64,000 bases of DNA, from assembly GCA_002914805.1 (NCBI GenBank), contig JXTB01000188.1, forward strand, positions 1 through 64,000, given 5' to 3'. A program made the translations under genes and the position numbers. Every line of letters begins with the position of its first letter. Position 1 is the first letter of the stretch. Below, piece after piece: positions 10,669-21,349 of this stretch. The stretch comes from Parasponia andersonii. Taxonomy: Eukaryota; Streptophyta; Magnoliopsida; Rosales; Cannabaceae. Under the pieces are notes generated by a model. It did not search any database. It saw nothing but the letters and a program-made list of their open reading frames with translations, and was not told the DNA's origin.

Positions 10669-11120
10669 CTATTTGAGCATGATATAACTCCCAATATTAC
10701 CACATTCCATAGATGCTCCTCCATTTTCTCTCCTTGTTCTTGTCACAAAAATTTGTTGTTCTTATATTAAAAGGAAAAAAAGGTCCGGTATGAATGGAAA
10801 ACAGAGCCAATTTGGTCTCCTAGTGATAATCGAAACTCAGTTGTAAAACCTGTTCAACTTGAACATCATTTATTATTTCTGCTGGGTTTAGGTAGAAGTT
10901 GGCATAAATTTGTATGTTATGATAAGAATAATTGCATTTCATCAATTCATTCTTTCCCACATGTACAGTACAGTCCATATATTGGTCATCTTCACTCGAT
11001 TCATAAATGTCTTTATAGCGAATTTAATCCCATAAAAATTGAATACTACCCAAATATCAACTATATGATGGAACTACGTAACTAGTAATCTAGGCATAGA
11101 TCTCTGTTGAGTTTGTCATT
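10669..11120. other. Intergenic, no gene seen
   Basis: AT-rich sequence between the LTR end and the stop codon of the TLC gene. The last 100-200 bases probably hold the 3' UTR and polyadenylation region of that gene. I see no ORF or repeat worth calling. Confidence 0.5.
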
Positions 11121-14100
11121 TCAGGCAACTTTTTTAGATCTGGTAGTCCTCTTTGTCAACTTATACTTGATCATCCTAGCTAGCTTGTAGAACCAGAAGG
11201 CACTGACCAGCTGCAATCCCACTGCCATGACCTGGACCAAGATACACACGAGTATTGAACATTTGATTTTAATCTCAAAAGTATGAAGAGATTTTACGAG
11301 GTTACAATGATTTTATTTTTGATACTAATTGTATTACCTGTATGATAAGAGGATTTATAGAAGTGAGGGTCACGTAAGTGAGATAGGGCCCACCTACCAT
11401 CCTGGCAACCGTGAATGTGACTGCAAATGATATCTATCAAAGAACAGTACAAATTATTACCAACTTTTTATTAGCAAAATCATTGGGAAATTATGGTCAA
11501 AATTTTTACTCCAAAAATACAAGAACTAATTAGCAACGAAATAAAAGATTTGGTATTACTTTTAACCGTAGGTTTTAACTAATTTAATAGGGTAAATTAT
11601 ATAGAAAAAATACCTGAGGTTTAGATATTCTACAATTTAAATTATAAAATTTAGACTCAATAAAATAATATATAGAAATTAAGAATTTCTAAAAATTAAA
11701 ACTCATATACACAGATTGAGAACTTCTGAAAATTAAAACGGTAAGTTGACTTTTTAAATAATTTTAATTGATAAAAGATCATAATATCCTCAAAATTAAG
11801 GAAAATAATAAGAATTAATTCAGTTTTAGTTGATGATATTATTATTTTATCGTTACTAAAATTGGTGAAAATGTCAGTTTAAAGTATTAATTTTCAGAAA
11901 TTCTTAATCTCATAGTATTATTTTGCAGAATCTAAACTTCAGCGTTTAAATTATAGAGCACTCAAACTTAAAGATATATATTTTTTTTTTCAATTTATTC
12001 TAATTTAATATTTAATATGGTTTCTTTTTAACATAAAATGAGGTTGAAAATTATGCTATATCAATGCAAATTTGAGGTTGAAAATTATGTTATATCGATG
12101 TAAATTTTTAATAGAAGAAATTTTAATTTAAAATTTGAGCCGGTGCCTGGTGTGTTGGTAGTTGGTACTTCTTAGGGACAAATTACGGGCTTGTTTAGGC
12201 ACAAAACACCTTTTAATAGGCCCATGTCAAAAATCCATGGCAATGATGGCAAGCAGGCATAGGATCTGCACCAGCGGTTTGGTTAGGCCTAAGTGGATGT
12301 CCACTTTGGCCTTGGTTAGGCTGGTTGGCTTTGTAATGATTCAATGCAGATTTCCAATCTTAAAAATGAGAGTAAAGCACAAAAAAAATATTATTAAATT
12401 TGAGTGTTTGTTATTTTAATTTTTAAGTTTAGATTTTGTAAAATAATATATTAAAATTAGATATTTTTGAAAATTGATAGGTGAGCTATTTTGAATAATT
12501 TTAACAATTAAAAGATAATAATATCTTTGAAATTATGGGACAATAATGATGTCTAATCTAATTTTGATCGAGGATATTATTATTTTTTTGTTATAAATGG
12601 GTGAACTACCAAAAAAAAAAAAAAACTATAAAGTTTGAGTGTTATATAATTTAAAACCTAAAATTTAGACTGCAAAATAATACTACGAGATTAAGAATAT
12701 CTGAATATTAATACCTTAGATTGACATTTTGATCAATTTTAGTAACGAAAAAATAATAATATCACTAAAATTAGATTAATCATTATTATTATTCTTAATT
12801 TTGAGGATATTATTTTATTTTTATCAGTTAAGTTATTCAAAAAGTTAACTCATAGCATTAATTTTCAGAAATTTTTAATCCTAGTATATTATTTTGCAGA
12901 GTTCAAATTTCAGAGTTTAAATTACAGAATACTTAAACTTTAGAGTATTTTTTTTTTTTTGTAATTTCCCCTTAAAATTACTCAAAAATTTAGTTTTATA
13001 CATCAATTTTTTCAAATTCTTAATCTCATAGTATATTTTGTNNNNNNNNNNNNNNNNNNNNNNNNNNNNNNNNNNNNNNNNNNNNNNNNNNNNNNNNNNN
13101 NNNNNNNNNNNNNNNNNNNNNNNNNNNNNNNNNNNNNNNNNNNNNNNNNNNNNNNNNNNNNNNNNNNNNNNNNNNNNNNNNNNNNNNNNNNNNNNNNNNN
13201 NNNNNNNNNNNNNNNNNNNNNNNNNNNNNNNNNNNNNNNNNNNNNNNNNNNNNNNNNNNNNNNNNNNNNNNNNNNNNNNNNNNNNNNNNNNNNNNNNNNN
13301 NNNNNNNNNNNNNNNNNNNNNNNNNNNNNNNNNNNNNNNNNNNNNNNNNNNNNNNNNNNNNNNNNNNNNNNNNNNNNNNNNNNNNNNNNNNNNNNNNNNN
13401 NNNNNNNNNNNNNNNNNNNNNNNNNNNNNNNNNNNNNNNNNNNNNNNNNNNNNNNNNNNNNNNNNNNNNNNNNNNNNNNNNNNNNNNNNNNNNNNNNNNN
13501 NNNNNNNNNNNNNNNNNNNNNNNNNNNNNNNNNNNNNNNNNNNNNNNNNNNNNNNNNNNNNNNNNNNNNNNNNNNNNNNNNNNNNNNNNNNNNNNNNNNN
13601 NNNNNNNNNNNNNNNNNNNNNNNNNNNNNNNNNNNNNNNNNNNNNNNNNNNNNNNNNNNNNNNNNNNNNNNNNNNNNNNNNNNNNNNNNNNNNNNNNNNN
13701 NNNNNNNNNNNNNNNNNNNNNNNNNNNNNNNNNNNNNNNNNNNNNNNNNNNNNNNNNNNNNNNNNNNNNNNNNNNNNNNNNNNNNNNNNNNNNNNNNNNN
13801 NNNNNNNNNNNNNNNNNNNNNNNNNNNNNNNNNNNNNNNNNNNNNNNNNNNNNNNNNNNNNNNNNNNNNNNNNNNNNNNNNNNNNNNNNNNNNNNNNNNN
13901 NNNNNNNNNNNNNNNNNNNNNNNNNNNNNNNNNNNNNNNNNNNNNNNNNNNNNNNNNNNNNNNNNNNNNNNNNNGAATCTTAGCTTACATCAGCTGCTAA
14001 AGTTAGGTCAGTGTCCCTGTATCCGAGCTCTTTGAGAAATTCTCTTAAGTGGAGAAAAGGACTGGAGATCTCTGTTATCCACAATGCTGCAACCATTTCT

Positions 14101-14794
14101 GATCCACACTATCATTGTTTAAAAAGAAAAAAAAAAAAAATTGAAACCCAATATCAGTATACGTACGAAGTTTATAAACTATGAAATAGTGACAAAATAA
14201 GAAGAATTCTACGAAATAAATTACGGACTAAGAACACGTTGACCTTTTTGTTCATACACGATCAATATAAACAACAAAATTAATTATAATAACAATAATT
14301 ACCTTTCCATAGGCAAGGCCAGCTCCGATCCCAACAATGCTGACTAAATGGTGGACAGAATTGTCAATACTAAATTTCTTATCAAAGAGGCAACAAATCA
14401 GATCATAGATGAGATAAGAAAGGCTAACGGCTAGTGTTTTCATCTGGATTTCAACAACAATTATTCAAATAAAACCCAAAAAAGATAAGAAATTAAGTCA
14501 GAATTTACCATACAATTATAAAGACAGAAGAGTATAAAAGCCTACAGCAGATCATAGAGTTGTAATTTAATTTACCTGCTGAGTGGACGAAATTGAAGCC
14601 AAAGGACAAACTGGGCATTTCCAATCTTCAACGGAGAGAGAGGCTAACGTAACAGCAACAGTTGCATGGATCGTAGAAACAACACGGTTGCAAAATTCAA
14701 AAGAACGGTTTGGAAAGATCTTTCTGATCAAAATAAAAGCTGCCGACCATGAAATAACTCCCAATGCAACCAGATTTCTTATACCATCTTCCAT
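11121..14794 (-). CDS. TLC (TRAM/LAG1/CLN8)-domain membrane protein, five exons
   Basis: Exons on the minus strand: 14576-14794, 14303-14443, 13989-14108, 11338-11433 and 11121-11231. All introns are GT-AG. They join in frame to 228 residues. The start MEDGIRNLVALGVISWS is followed by FPNRSFEFCNRVVSTIHA, CPVCPL, the core YDLICCLFD then HHLVSIVGIG, and EISSPFLHLREFLKEL. RMVGGPYLTY follows, and the protein ends with a basic tail (KLTKRTTRSKKVA). The order and length fit plant TLC-domain proteins of about 230-240 aa with several membrane helices. Known relatives act in ER-type membranes in lipid sensing or metabolism, but the specific activity is unknown. The HH pair in HHLVSI is the conserved TLC histidine region. 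Intron 3 (11434-13988) is swollen by foldback elements and an assembly gap; the other introns are 106-194 bp. Gene identity is high-confidence, function low. Confidence 0.9.
11590..13041. repeat. Cluster of foldback MITE copies in TLC intron 3
   Basis: At least three related AT-rich units lie at about 11590-11995, 12360-12610 and 12610-12965. A fourth begins at about 12990 and runs into the gap. Each is largely self-complementary: a left arm (AATTTAGACT...AAAATAATA) and a right arm (TATTATTTTGCAGA...TCTAAACTT) are inverted versions of each other, with a TATTATTATTTT centre. A further copy of the family flanks Tat element 2 (43420-43448 and 54043-54290). At 12130-12340 there is also a GC-richer patch of unknown origin. 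Confidence 0.65.
13042..13974. other. Assembly gap (933 N)
   Basis: All bases are N. The gap lies inside TLC intron 3. It starts inside a foldback repeat copy, which probably explains the assembly break. No exon is missing, since exons 3 and 4 join in frame across it. Confidence 0.99.
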
Positions 14795-16306
14795 ATTTGT
14801 ATAATATTTATAAGTCTAATAAATTAAATATAGGTTTATATGTTTTCAGTTTTCAGGAACCAATTCCCAAAAAAGCAGTTTCTTTCTTTCTTTCTTTCTT
14901 TCCCTTTCTTTACAAGCAAATTAGAAAAGAAAGCAACATGGCCTAGGAGTTTTCAAAATTTCTGATAGAGAAATTAATATAAAAAAATGACATCGTAAAC
15001 TAAGGTTTTGGTGTATATAGTTTGAAAGGTTCAAATTTTTGGCTAATATGGCATTATGGGTTAGGTGGGATTCGTTGCCGGCTCCAAAGGATGCCCACCG
15101 ATGCTGTTTGTAGTTGACCCTCATTTATTTTCAGAGTTGGATTGTAGATGTATTAAGTAAGTTGCTTGTATCACCACCACTCGATTTTTCTAGAGACTAC
15201 AATATTTATAGAGTGACGTGTATCTCTATATGTAGCCATCATATATTTGAAATCAAATATAGACGATTCATACGTAAAATTGTCGGTACTAAAAGATAAT
15301 GTAGTTACCGTAAGACTATTTCTAGTATATAATCACGATATCTCGGTTAATTAATTATAACTTATAACATTTGAAGAGGGACTTGTCATAAAAAATTTTT
15401 AAATTCGGGACAGTTGAAGGGTCACTATCACCGATCCAGTTCGAAACTTAAGTGGCTGTAAATTTTTAACAACAGCAGCCGAATAAGTTGGCTAGATATA
15501 GTAATATGTTAATTATTAATGTAAGCTACCTGAAAATGTTAGAATTCAATATACTTCATTTAACTATTTTTAGTGACCACACATGTGCTCATTGTGCTGT
15601 GTAGTAGTTATGTATGTTGGAATCTTTAATTGAAATCGTATTTGTATCAGCAGGAGTGTCTTTGTCAGTGAAGTTATTCGATGCTGGCATCTTTAATCCA
15701 TTGTTATCTTGCATGTGGCAACTGTGATTTTAACTAATTAGGTTATTTATTTTGCAAACTTCCCCATGTATATTTATTTGTTGGGCCACATACCACGTGA
15801 GGCCCATCATAATACTACGCCTCATTGGTGGAAATTAGGCTTGGTAGCTTTCTCCACGAGCATGATGGGAAATTAGTCTGTCCCTTTTTGAACACTTTGA
15901 TTTAATAAATATTTATATTTTGTTTTTATAGTTAAATAAGAGTATATGTATTTTTACAGTGGTATGAGCAGATTAATTTTCTACTCAACATATTATATTC
16001 TGATTTATTCGGTCTTTTTGTTATAAGACCCCGTCATGAGACTAGCTTTAAGTCCTAATAATTGAGTTTTTATTCCTTTTATTATTTTTATAAAACATAT
16101 TTTATCTTGAAATTCCGAATTTGCTTCTAGTTTTACCCCAATTAAGACTCAAAATCATAGCAGGGATAATTTAGGTATAAAACTGCTATAAATCTAAACA
16201 TATTTAATTAGATGCTATATGACAAAACTTTGATATGAGAACTGCTACTTATAAAAAGTGTCTCGGCCTTTGGTGGTCCAAGAAGAAAGCCCATTCTTCA
16301 AGCCCA
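14795..16306. other. Intergenic between TLC gene and copia element
   Basis: AT-rich DNA with a TTTC run at 14881-14909. The first few hundred bases upstream of the TLC start should contain its promoter (minus strand), but no clear TATA box or motif cluster stands out. Near 15780 is a palindromic TGGGCCACATACCACGTGAGGCCCA context. No gene is seen. Confidence 0.5.
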
Positions 16307-16311
16307 AATAT

Positions 16312-16487
16312 TGTTAGCTTATATTTAAGCTTTTATTATTTATCTTTAGTGAGGGTATTTTAGTCTTTTTATTATTTGCTTGTTAGTCTATATAAACTCT
16401 TTTTTATTTTTTTGATGTATTTTCTATGTTATGCAATAAGAAACCCTAGTTGTTTGTTCTTCTTCAATTCAATTCTTGAAGTTATTA
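16312..16487 (+). repeat. 5' LTR of the copia element
   Basis: It begins TGTTAGCTTATATTTAAG and shares its course with 20863-21023, including TTTATTATTTATCTTTAGT and CCTAGTTGTTT. The end is degenerate (TTA instead of CA). A TATA-like TCTATATAAAC lies at about 16386. Confidence 0.8.
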
Positions 16488-16503
16488 TGATATTAAGAGC
16501 TAG
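16488..16503 (+). other. Primer binding site, tRNA-iMet type
   Basis: TGATATTAAGAGCTAG lies directly after the 5' LTR and is a two- to three-mismatch version of the usual TGGTATCAGAGC primer site of plant copia elements. Confidence 0.75.
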
Positions 16504-16658
16504 GTTTTTTTGGTGTTCGTACAATCGCTTTTGCATCGTTTTTTCGGTTTTGGCTTCCTTCGAATTCGTCCTTTGAATCTGATTTGATTTATTCTTTATA
16601 TTTATTCTGTTTTTCATCTTCGCTTTTTGCTTAGAATTTCTTTTGTTACGTATTTACA

Positions 16659-17480
16659 ATGGTTGGTGCTAAAGATGACTCGCTTTGGTCAATTAGTGTG
16701 CAATTAGATGGAAAGAATTGTTCATATTGGAGTTATGTGATGAAAATTTTTTTGAAAGGTGAAAAGATGTGGGGTTATGTTGCTGGTACTTTGGTTAAGC
16801 CTACGGATAGGTCGAATCCGAAATTTACAGAATTATTGGATATTTGGGATGTAAACAATTCAAAGATTATTACATGGATCAATAATTTTGCCATACACTC
16901 TATAGGCACTCAATTAGTGAAATATGATACTGCCAAAGAGGTTTGAGACCATCTCGCAAGACTGTACATACAGTCTAACTTTGTCAAACAATATCAACTA
17001 GAGTATGATATTTGATCTTTTCAACAAAAGAATATGAGTATTCAGGAGTTTTATTCTGCTATGACATATCTATGGGACCAACTAGTTCTCATAAAATCAA
17101 TTAAATTACGATCATTTGCTCCTTATATTGCCCAAAGAGAAGAACAATGATTGGTTCAATTTCTGATGGCCCTTTTGTGGTGATTTTAAGGGGCTTTGTG
17201 GTACAATTTTATATCGTAGTCTATTTCCTTCGGTTGATTCAGTAATGAGTGAATTATTGGCTAAGGAAATACGCCTAAAGTCTCATGCAGAAAAAAGGGT
17301 TGTTCAAATACCCAATCCTTCTATCTTTGCAATATCTCAACGACCACCTTTCCCTAATCAGAATAAAATGTATGCAAGGACTGCTCCCGATGAATATAGT
17401 TTCTATAAACAAAAGGGTCATTGGAAGGTGCATTATCCTAAGTTATTAAATAAAGCCAAGCAACAGTCCCAACAGTAACA
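16659..17480 (+). pseudogene. copia gag remnant
   Basis: It opens MVGAKDDSLWSISVQLDGKN and continues YWSYVMKIFLKGEKMWGYV, typical of the copia Gag N-terminus. It has a stop at 16944-16946 and others later. A zinc-knuckle relic (SFYKQKGHWKVHYPK) near 17400 has lost two of its Cys positions (Tyr in place of Cys). Confidence 0.85.
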
Positions 17481-17679
17481 ACTATTTTTGTTACCACAGC
17501 CTCCTCCTCTATCATGGAGACCTGGAGGAAAATCATCGCAACGGACCTCCTAACCATCTTTGCCTAGTACTACGCCGCAATAGACTTATCGACCACCTCT
17601 GCCTAATACTATTGCAACTGCTCAATTATTAGATCTAATGATACTTTAGCAAATTTCAGAAATTTCTTACAACTCAGCC

Positions 17680-20600
17680 ACATGCTATGTCTGCCTCTTC
17701 TCGTATAGGTTTGTTGTCATTTAGTTTTGCAAGTATGGCTGCCTCAATATGGGTCTTAGATTATGGTGCTTCTCATCATATGTCACCTAACTTATCGTCA
17801 TTTGTTTCTTTATCTCATAAATCGTTAGTGTTTATTGTGACAACTGATGGTACTCCTATGCCATTAGTAGGTATTAGTTCAATTATTACATTTTGTTTTT
17901 GTCTCCCTAATGTCTACCGTATCCCTAATCTTACTTTGAATCTTGTTTCTGTTAGTCAATTGTATGATTTTAACTATTTAGTCTTTTTTTCTTCGATTGC
18001 TTATTATGTACATGACTCATATTTTCAGAAGTTGATTGGGATTGGCGGTAGACAAAGGGGACTCTATATTTTGGATAAGCTCAAAGTACCCGATGTTGCA
18101 GCTACTAGTGTTGACTTGTCATCATTTCATTTGAATCCTCATTCTTCTAGTTTTTATTTATGGCATTCTCGCCTTGGTTATGTTTTAGCATCTCATTTAA
18201 AGTTTTTAGTTTCTACAAGAGCATTGGGAAATTTTAACATTCATGACATTTCAGATTGTTGTGATTGCAAATTAGCAAAATTCTCCGCTTTGCCTTTTAA
18301 TAAAAGTATTTCTTTTTTCTGTGCACCATTTGATCTTATTCATTTTGATGTGTGGGGACCTTCTCCTATGCCTACAAAAGAAGGGTCACGATATTATGTT
18401 TCTTTTATTGATGATTACACTTGTTACTGTTGGATATATCTTATGAAATGCTGATCTGATTCCTTTGCTATTTTTAATATTTTTTACACTTTGGTTAAAA
18501 CTCAACATTTTTTTATTATCAAGTGTTTTCGATGTGATCTGGGGGATGAATACACTTCTAATGCCATTTCTAACCTATTAGCTTCTGATGGAACTATTCA
18601 CCAAACATCTTGTACTCACACTCTTGAACAAAATGGTGTTGCTGAGAGAAAACATAGGCACTTAATTAAGACTGCTCATTCTTTTTTATTGTCTGCCTAT
18701 GTTCCTAGTTAATTTTGGAGAGAAGCAATCCTTACTGTTGCTCATTTAATTAATAGGATTCTAAATTCGCTCAATTCAGGTTTCTCACCTTTTGAAAAAT
18801 TGTTTGGTTATACTCTTGATTACTCTTTATTGTGTGTTTTTGGCTCTACATGTTTTGTACTTCGACCTCATATTGAGCATACTAAGCTCTCTTCTTAGTC
18901 AGCCATTTTTGTCTTCTTGGGCTATAGTACAGGTCACAAGGGATATCATTGTTTTGATCCGATCATACAAAAATTATATGTTTCTCGTCATGTTGTGTTT
19001 CTTGAACATATTCCTTTCTTTTCCATTCCTACTAATCCTCATACTATGACTAAGTCTGATCTTATTCATATTGATCCATTCATTGATGACACAAATGTTC
19101 TGTCTGTTGCTTCATATTTACATTCTTTTCCATTAGATTATGATGATATTGATTCTCCTGTTGCTGGTGCCTCTGTTCCTCCCTCTTCCTCTGCAGTTGC
19201 CCAACCATCTTTTGAGACTGAAGGTCCTCCTTGCTACCCTAAGCGTCATCGTAAGTCAACTCAATTACCAGATTTTGTTTTCTCTTGTTATTCTAGTTCA
19301 TTTGTTTCATTTTTAGCCTATATTCATCGTCTCTCTGAGCCTTTGTCCTATAATGAGATAATCTATGATCGTAATTGGCAGCAGGCTATGGCTGAGGAAC
19401 TTATAACATTGCATCAGATGTACTTAAGATTTGGTACCTTTACTACCTGGTAAACGAGCCATTGGTTCTCGTTGGGTCTATAAGATCAAAACTAAGTCAG
19501 ATACACTTATTGAACAATACAAAGCCTGATTCATTGCTAAAGGTTATTCTTAGGAATATGGTATGGACTATGAGGAGACTTTTGTCCCTATTGCAAAAAT
19601 GACTACAGTTCGCATCCTTATTGCAGTTGCTTTTGTTCGTCGGTGGAATATTACTCAAATGGATATAAAAAATGTCTTCTTATGGCGATCTTCAAGAAGA
19701 AGTCTATATGGTTCCCTCTTATGGTGTTTCTCATAATCCTGGTGAAGTTTGCAAGTTTAGGAAAGCACTTTGTGGTCTCAAACAGGCACCTCGAGCATAG
19801 TTTGAAAAGTTCTCTACTATGATTACTTCTCTTGGCTTCTCTCCTTGTTATCATGATTCAGCTTTGTTTATCAAGTGTACTTCAATCGGTCGTATTTTAC
19901 TTTTTTATATGTTGATGACATGACTATTACTAGTGATGATGTCAATGGGATTGCAGCCTTGAAGTTAGAGTTAGCTCGTTGTTTTGCAATGAAGGATTTT
20001 GGTTCTTTGTGTTACTTTTTGGGTATTGAAGTTGTTTCTTCTTCGAAAAGTTATCTTCTTTCTCAGTCTAAATACGTAGCTGACATATTTGAGCGTGCTC
20101 GTATTACTGATAATAAGACTGTTGATACTCCCCTTGAATTAAATGCTCGGTATTCTTTTTCTAATAGTTTTCCTCTATCAGATCCGAGTTTATATTGTTC
20201 TATTGTTAGTAGCTTGGTTTACCTCACTATCACACGTCCAGATTTTGCATATGTTGGTCATATAGTTAGTTAGTTTGTTACTTCTCCTACTACGATTCAT
20301 TGGGTAGGTGTTCTTTGTATTTTGAGGTATTTTCACAATATTCCGTTTCAATGTCTTTGCTTTTGTCTACCTCTTCTTTATAACTACATGCGTATTCTGA
20401 TACTGATTGGGGGAGTGATCCTACCAATCGTAAATCTACAATAGGATTTTGTATCTTTTTGGATGATTCTCTTATTTTTTGGAAGAGCAAATAACAAGAT
20501 ATTGTATTTAGATCTTCTACAAAAGTGGAGTATCGTGCTATGGCCTCTATCACTTGTGAGATAGTTTGGTTGCATTGGTTGTTTGCTGATATGAATGTTT

Positions 20601-20850
20601 TTTTTGTCTTGTCTCACGCTATTATATTGTGACAATAAAAATGCTATTTAGATGGCACATAATTCAGTTTTTCATAAATGAACTAAACATATCAAGATTA
20701 ATTGTCATATCATTCGTCATCATTATCAAATTGGCACTCATTTTGTCTTTTGTCTTTTGTCTTTTTTGCTATTTACGAAGGCATGCACAATCTCACGTTT
20801 TCGATTCTTGTTCAACAAACTCTCGATGCTTTTTGTAACTACATTGTGAG
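17680..20850 (+). pseudogene. copia pol remnant (protease, integrase, RT, RNase H)
   Basis: Protease at about 17748: WVLDYGASHHMS, with Tyr where Ser or Thr normally follows the catalytic Asp. A GAG-pre-integrase block (LWHSRLGY) lies near 18160. Integrase core: PFDLIHFDVWGP, then IDDYTCYCWIY, then NGVAERKHRHL, ending at about 18900. RT begins near 19380 (WQQAMAEEL), passes KARFIAKGY-like text with stops, and keeps FLYVDDMTI at about 19905. RNase H (SDTDWGSDPTNRKST) lies near 20395. Several stops and at least one frameshift near 19680 break it. Confidence 0.87.
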
Positions 20851-20862
20851 TTTACGACAGAA

Positions 20863-21023
20863 TTTTAGATTATATTTAAGTTTTTATTATTTATCTTTAG
20901 TAAGAATATTTTAGTTTTTTTATTATCTATTTGTTATTCTATATAACTTTCTTTTTTTTATGTATTTTTGTGCGCTAAACCTAGTTGTTTTTTCTTCTAC
21001 CATTCAATACTTAAAAGTAACCA
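20863..21023 (+). repeat. 3' LTR of the copia element
   Basis: This 161-bp copy matches the 5' LTR with many substitutions and small deletions. It ends AAGTAACCA immediately before the AATAT target duplication. Confidence 0.8.
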
Positions 21024-21110
21024 AATATTACGTTATTGAGCACTGGAAAGTGGAGCAACGGAGAAATGAGAACTGGGAAGTGAGAAGTTCACAAACAGAA
21101 TTCATCATCC

Positions 21111-21310
21111 ATGTCGTCGTCGTGTATGAGAATGAGTTATGAGGCATCTTGGTGTGGTATGGCAGCGGCGAAACCTTTGGGTTTGGAAACCGATTCCTTG
21201 GAACCCAAATCTCGGAACCGGATGTTCGTTCTGGGTATGGGTTTCGTTGGCCACTTCTTTGCCCAACAGCTCAAGAGTCAAGGATGGTAAACATTCTGAA
21301 TCCTTATTTC

Positions 21311-21349
<39 letters not shown>

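Larger units (their letters stand above)
16312..21023 (+). mobile_element. Full-length degenerate Ty1/copia retrotransposon
   Basis: A 4,712-bp element with two short LTRs, a tRNA-Met-type primer site, gag, protease, integrase, RT and RNase H in copia order. AATAT occurs immediately before (16307-16311) and after (21024-21028), the expected 5-bp target duplication. The two LTRs have diverged clearly and coding frames are broken by stops and frameshifts, so the insertion is old and inactive. It lies between the TLC gene and the SDR gene and ends only about 85 bp before the SDR start codon. Confidence 0.88.

Noticed and set aside
12162-12419. 85-codon plus-strand open frame
   Set aside because: It lies inside TLC intron 3 in a repeat patch, with no family match.
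13038-14000. Long open frame of 320 codons
   Set aside because: It is almost entirely N and only open because the gap has no stops.
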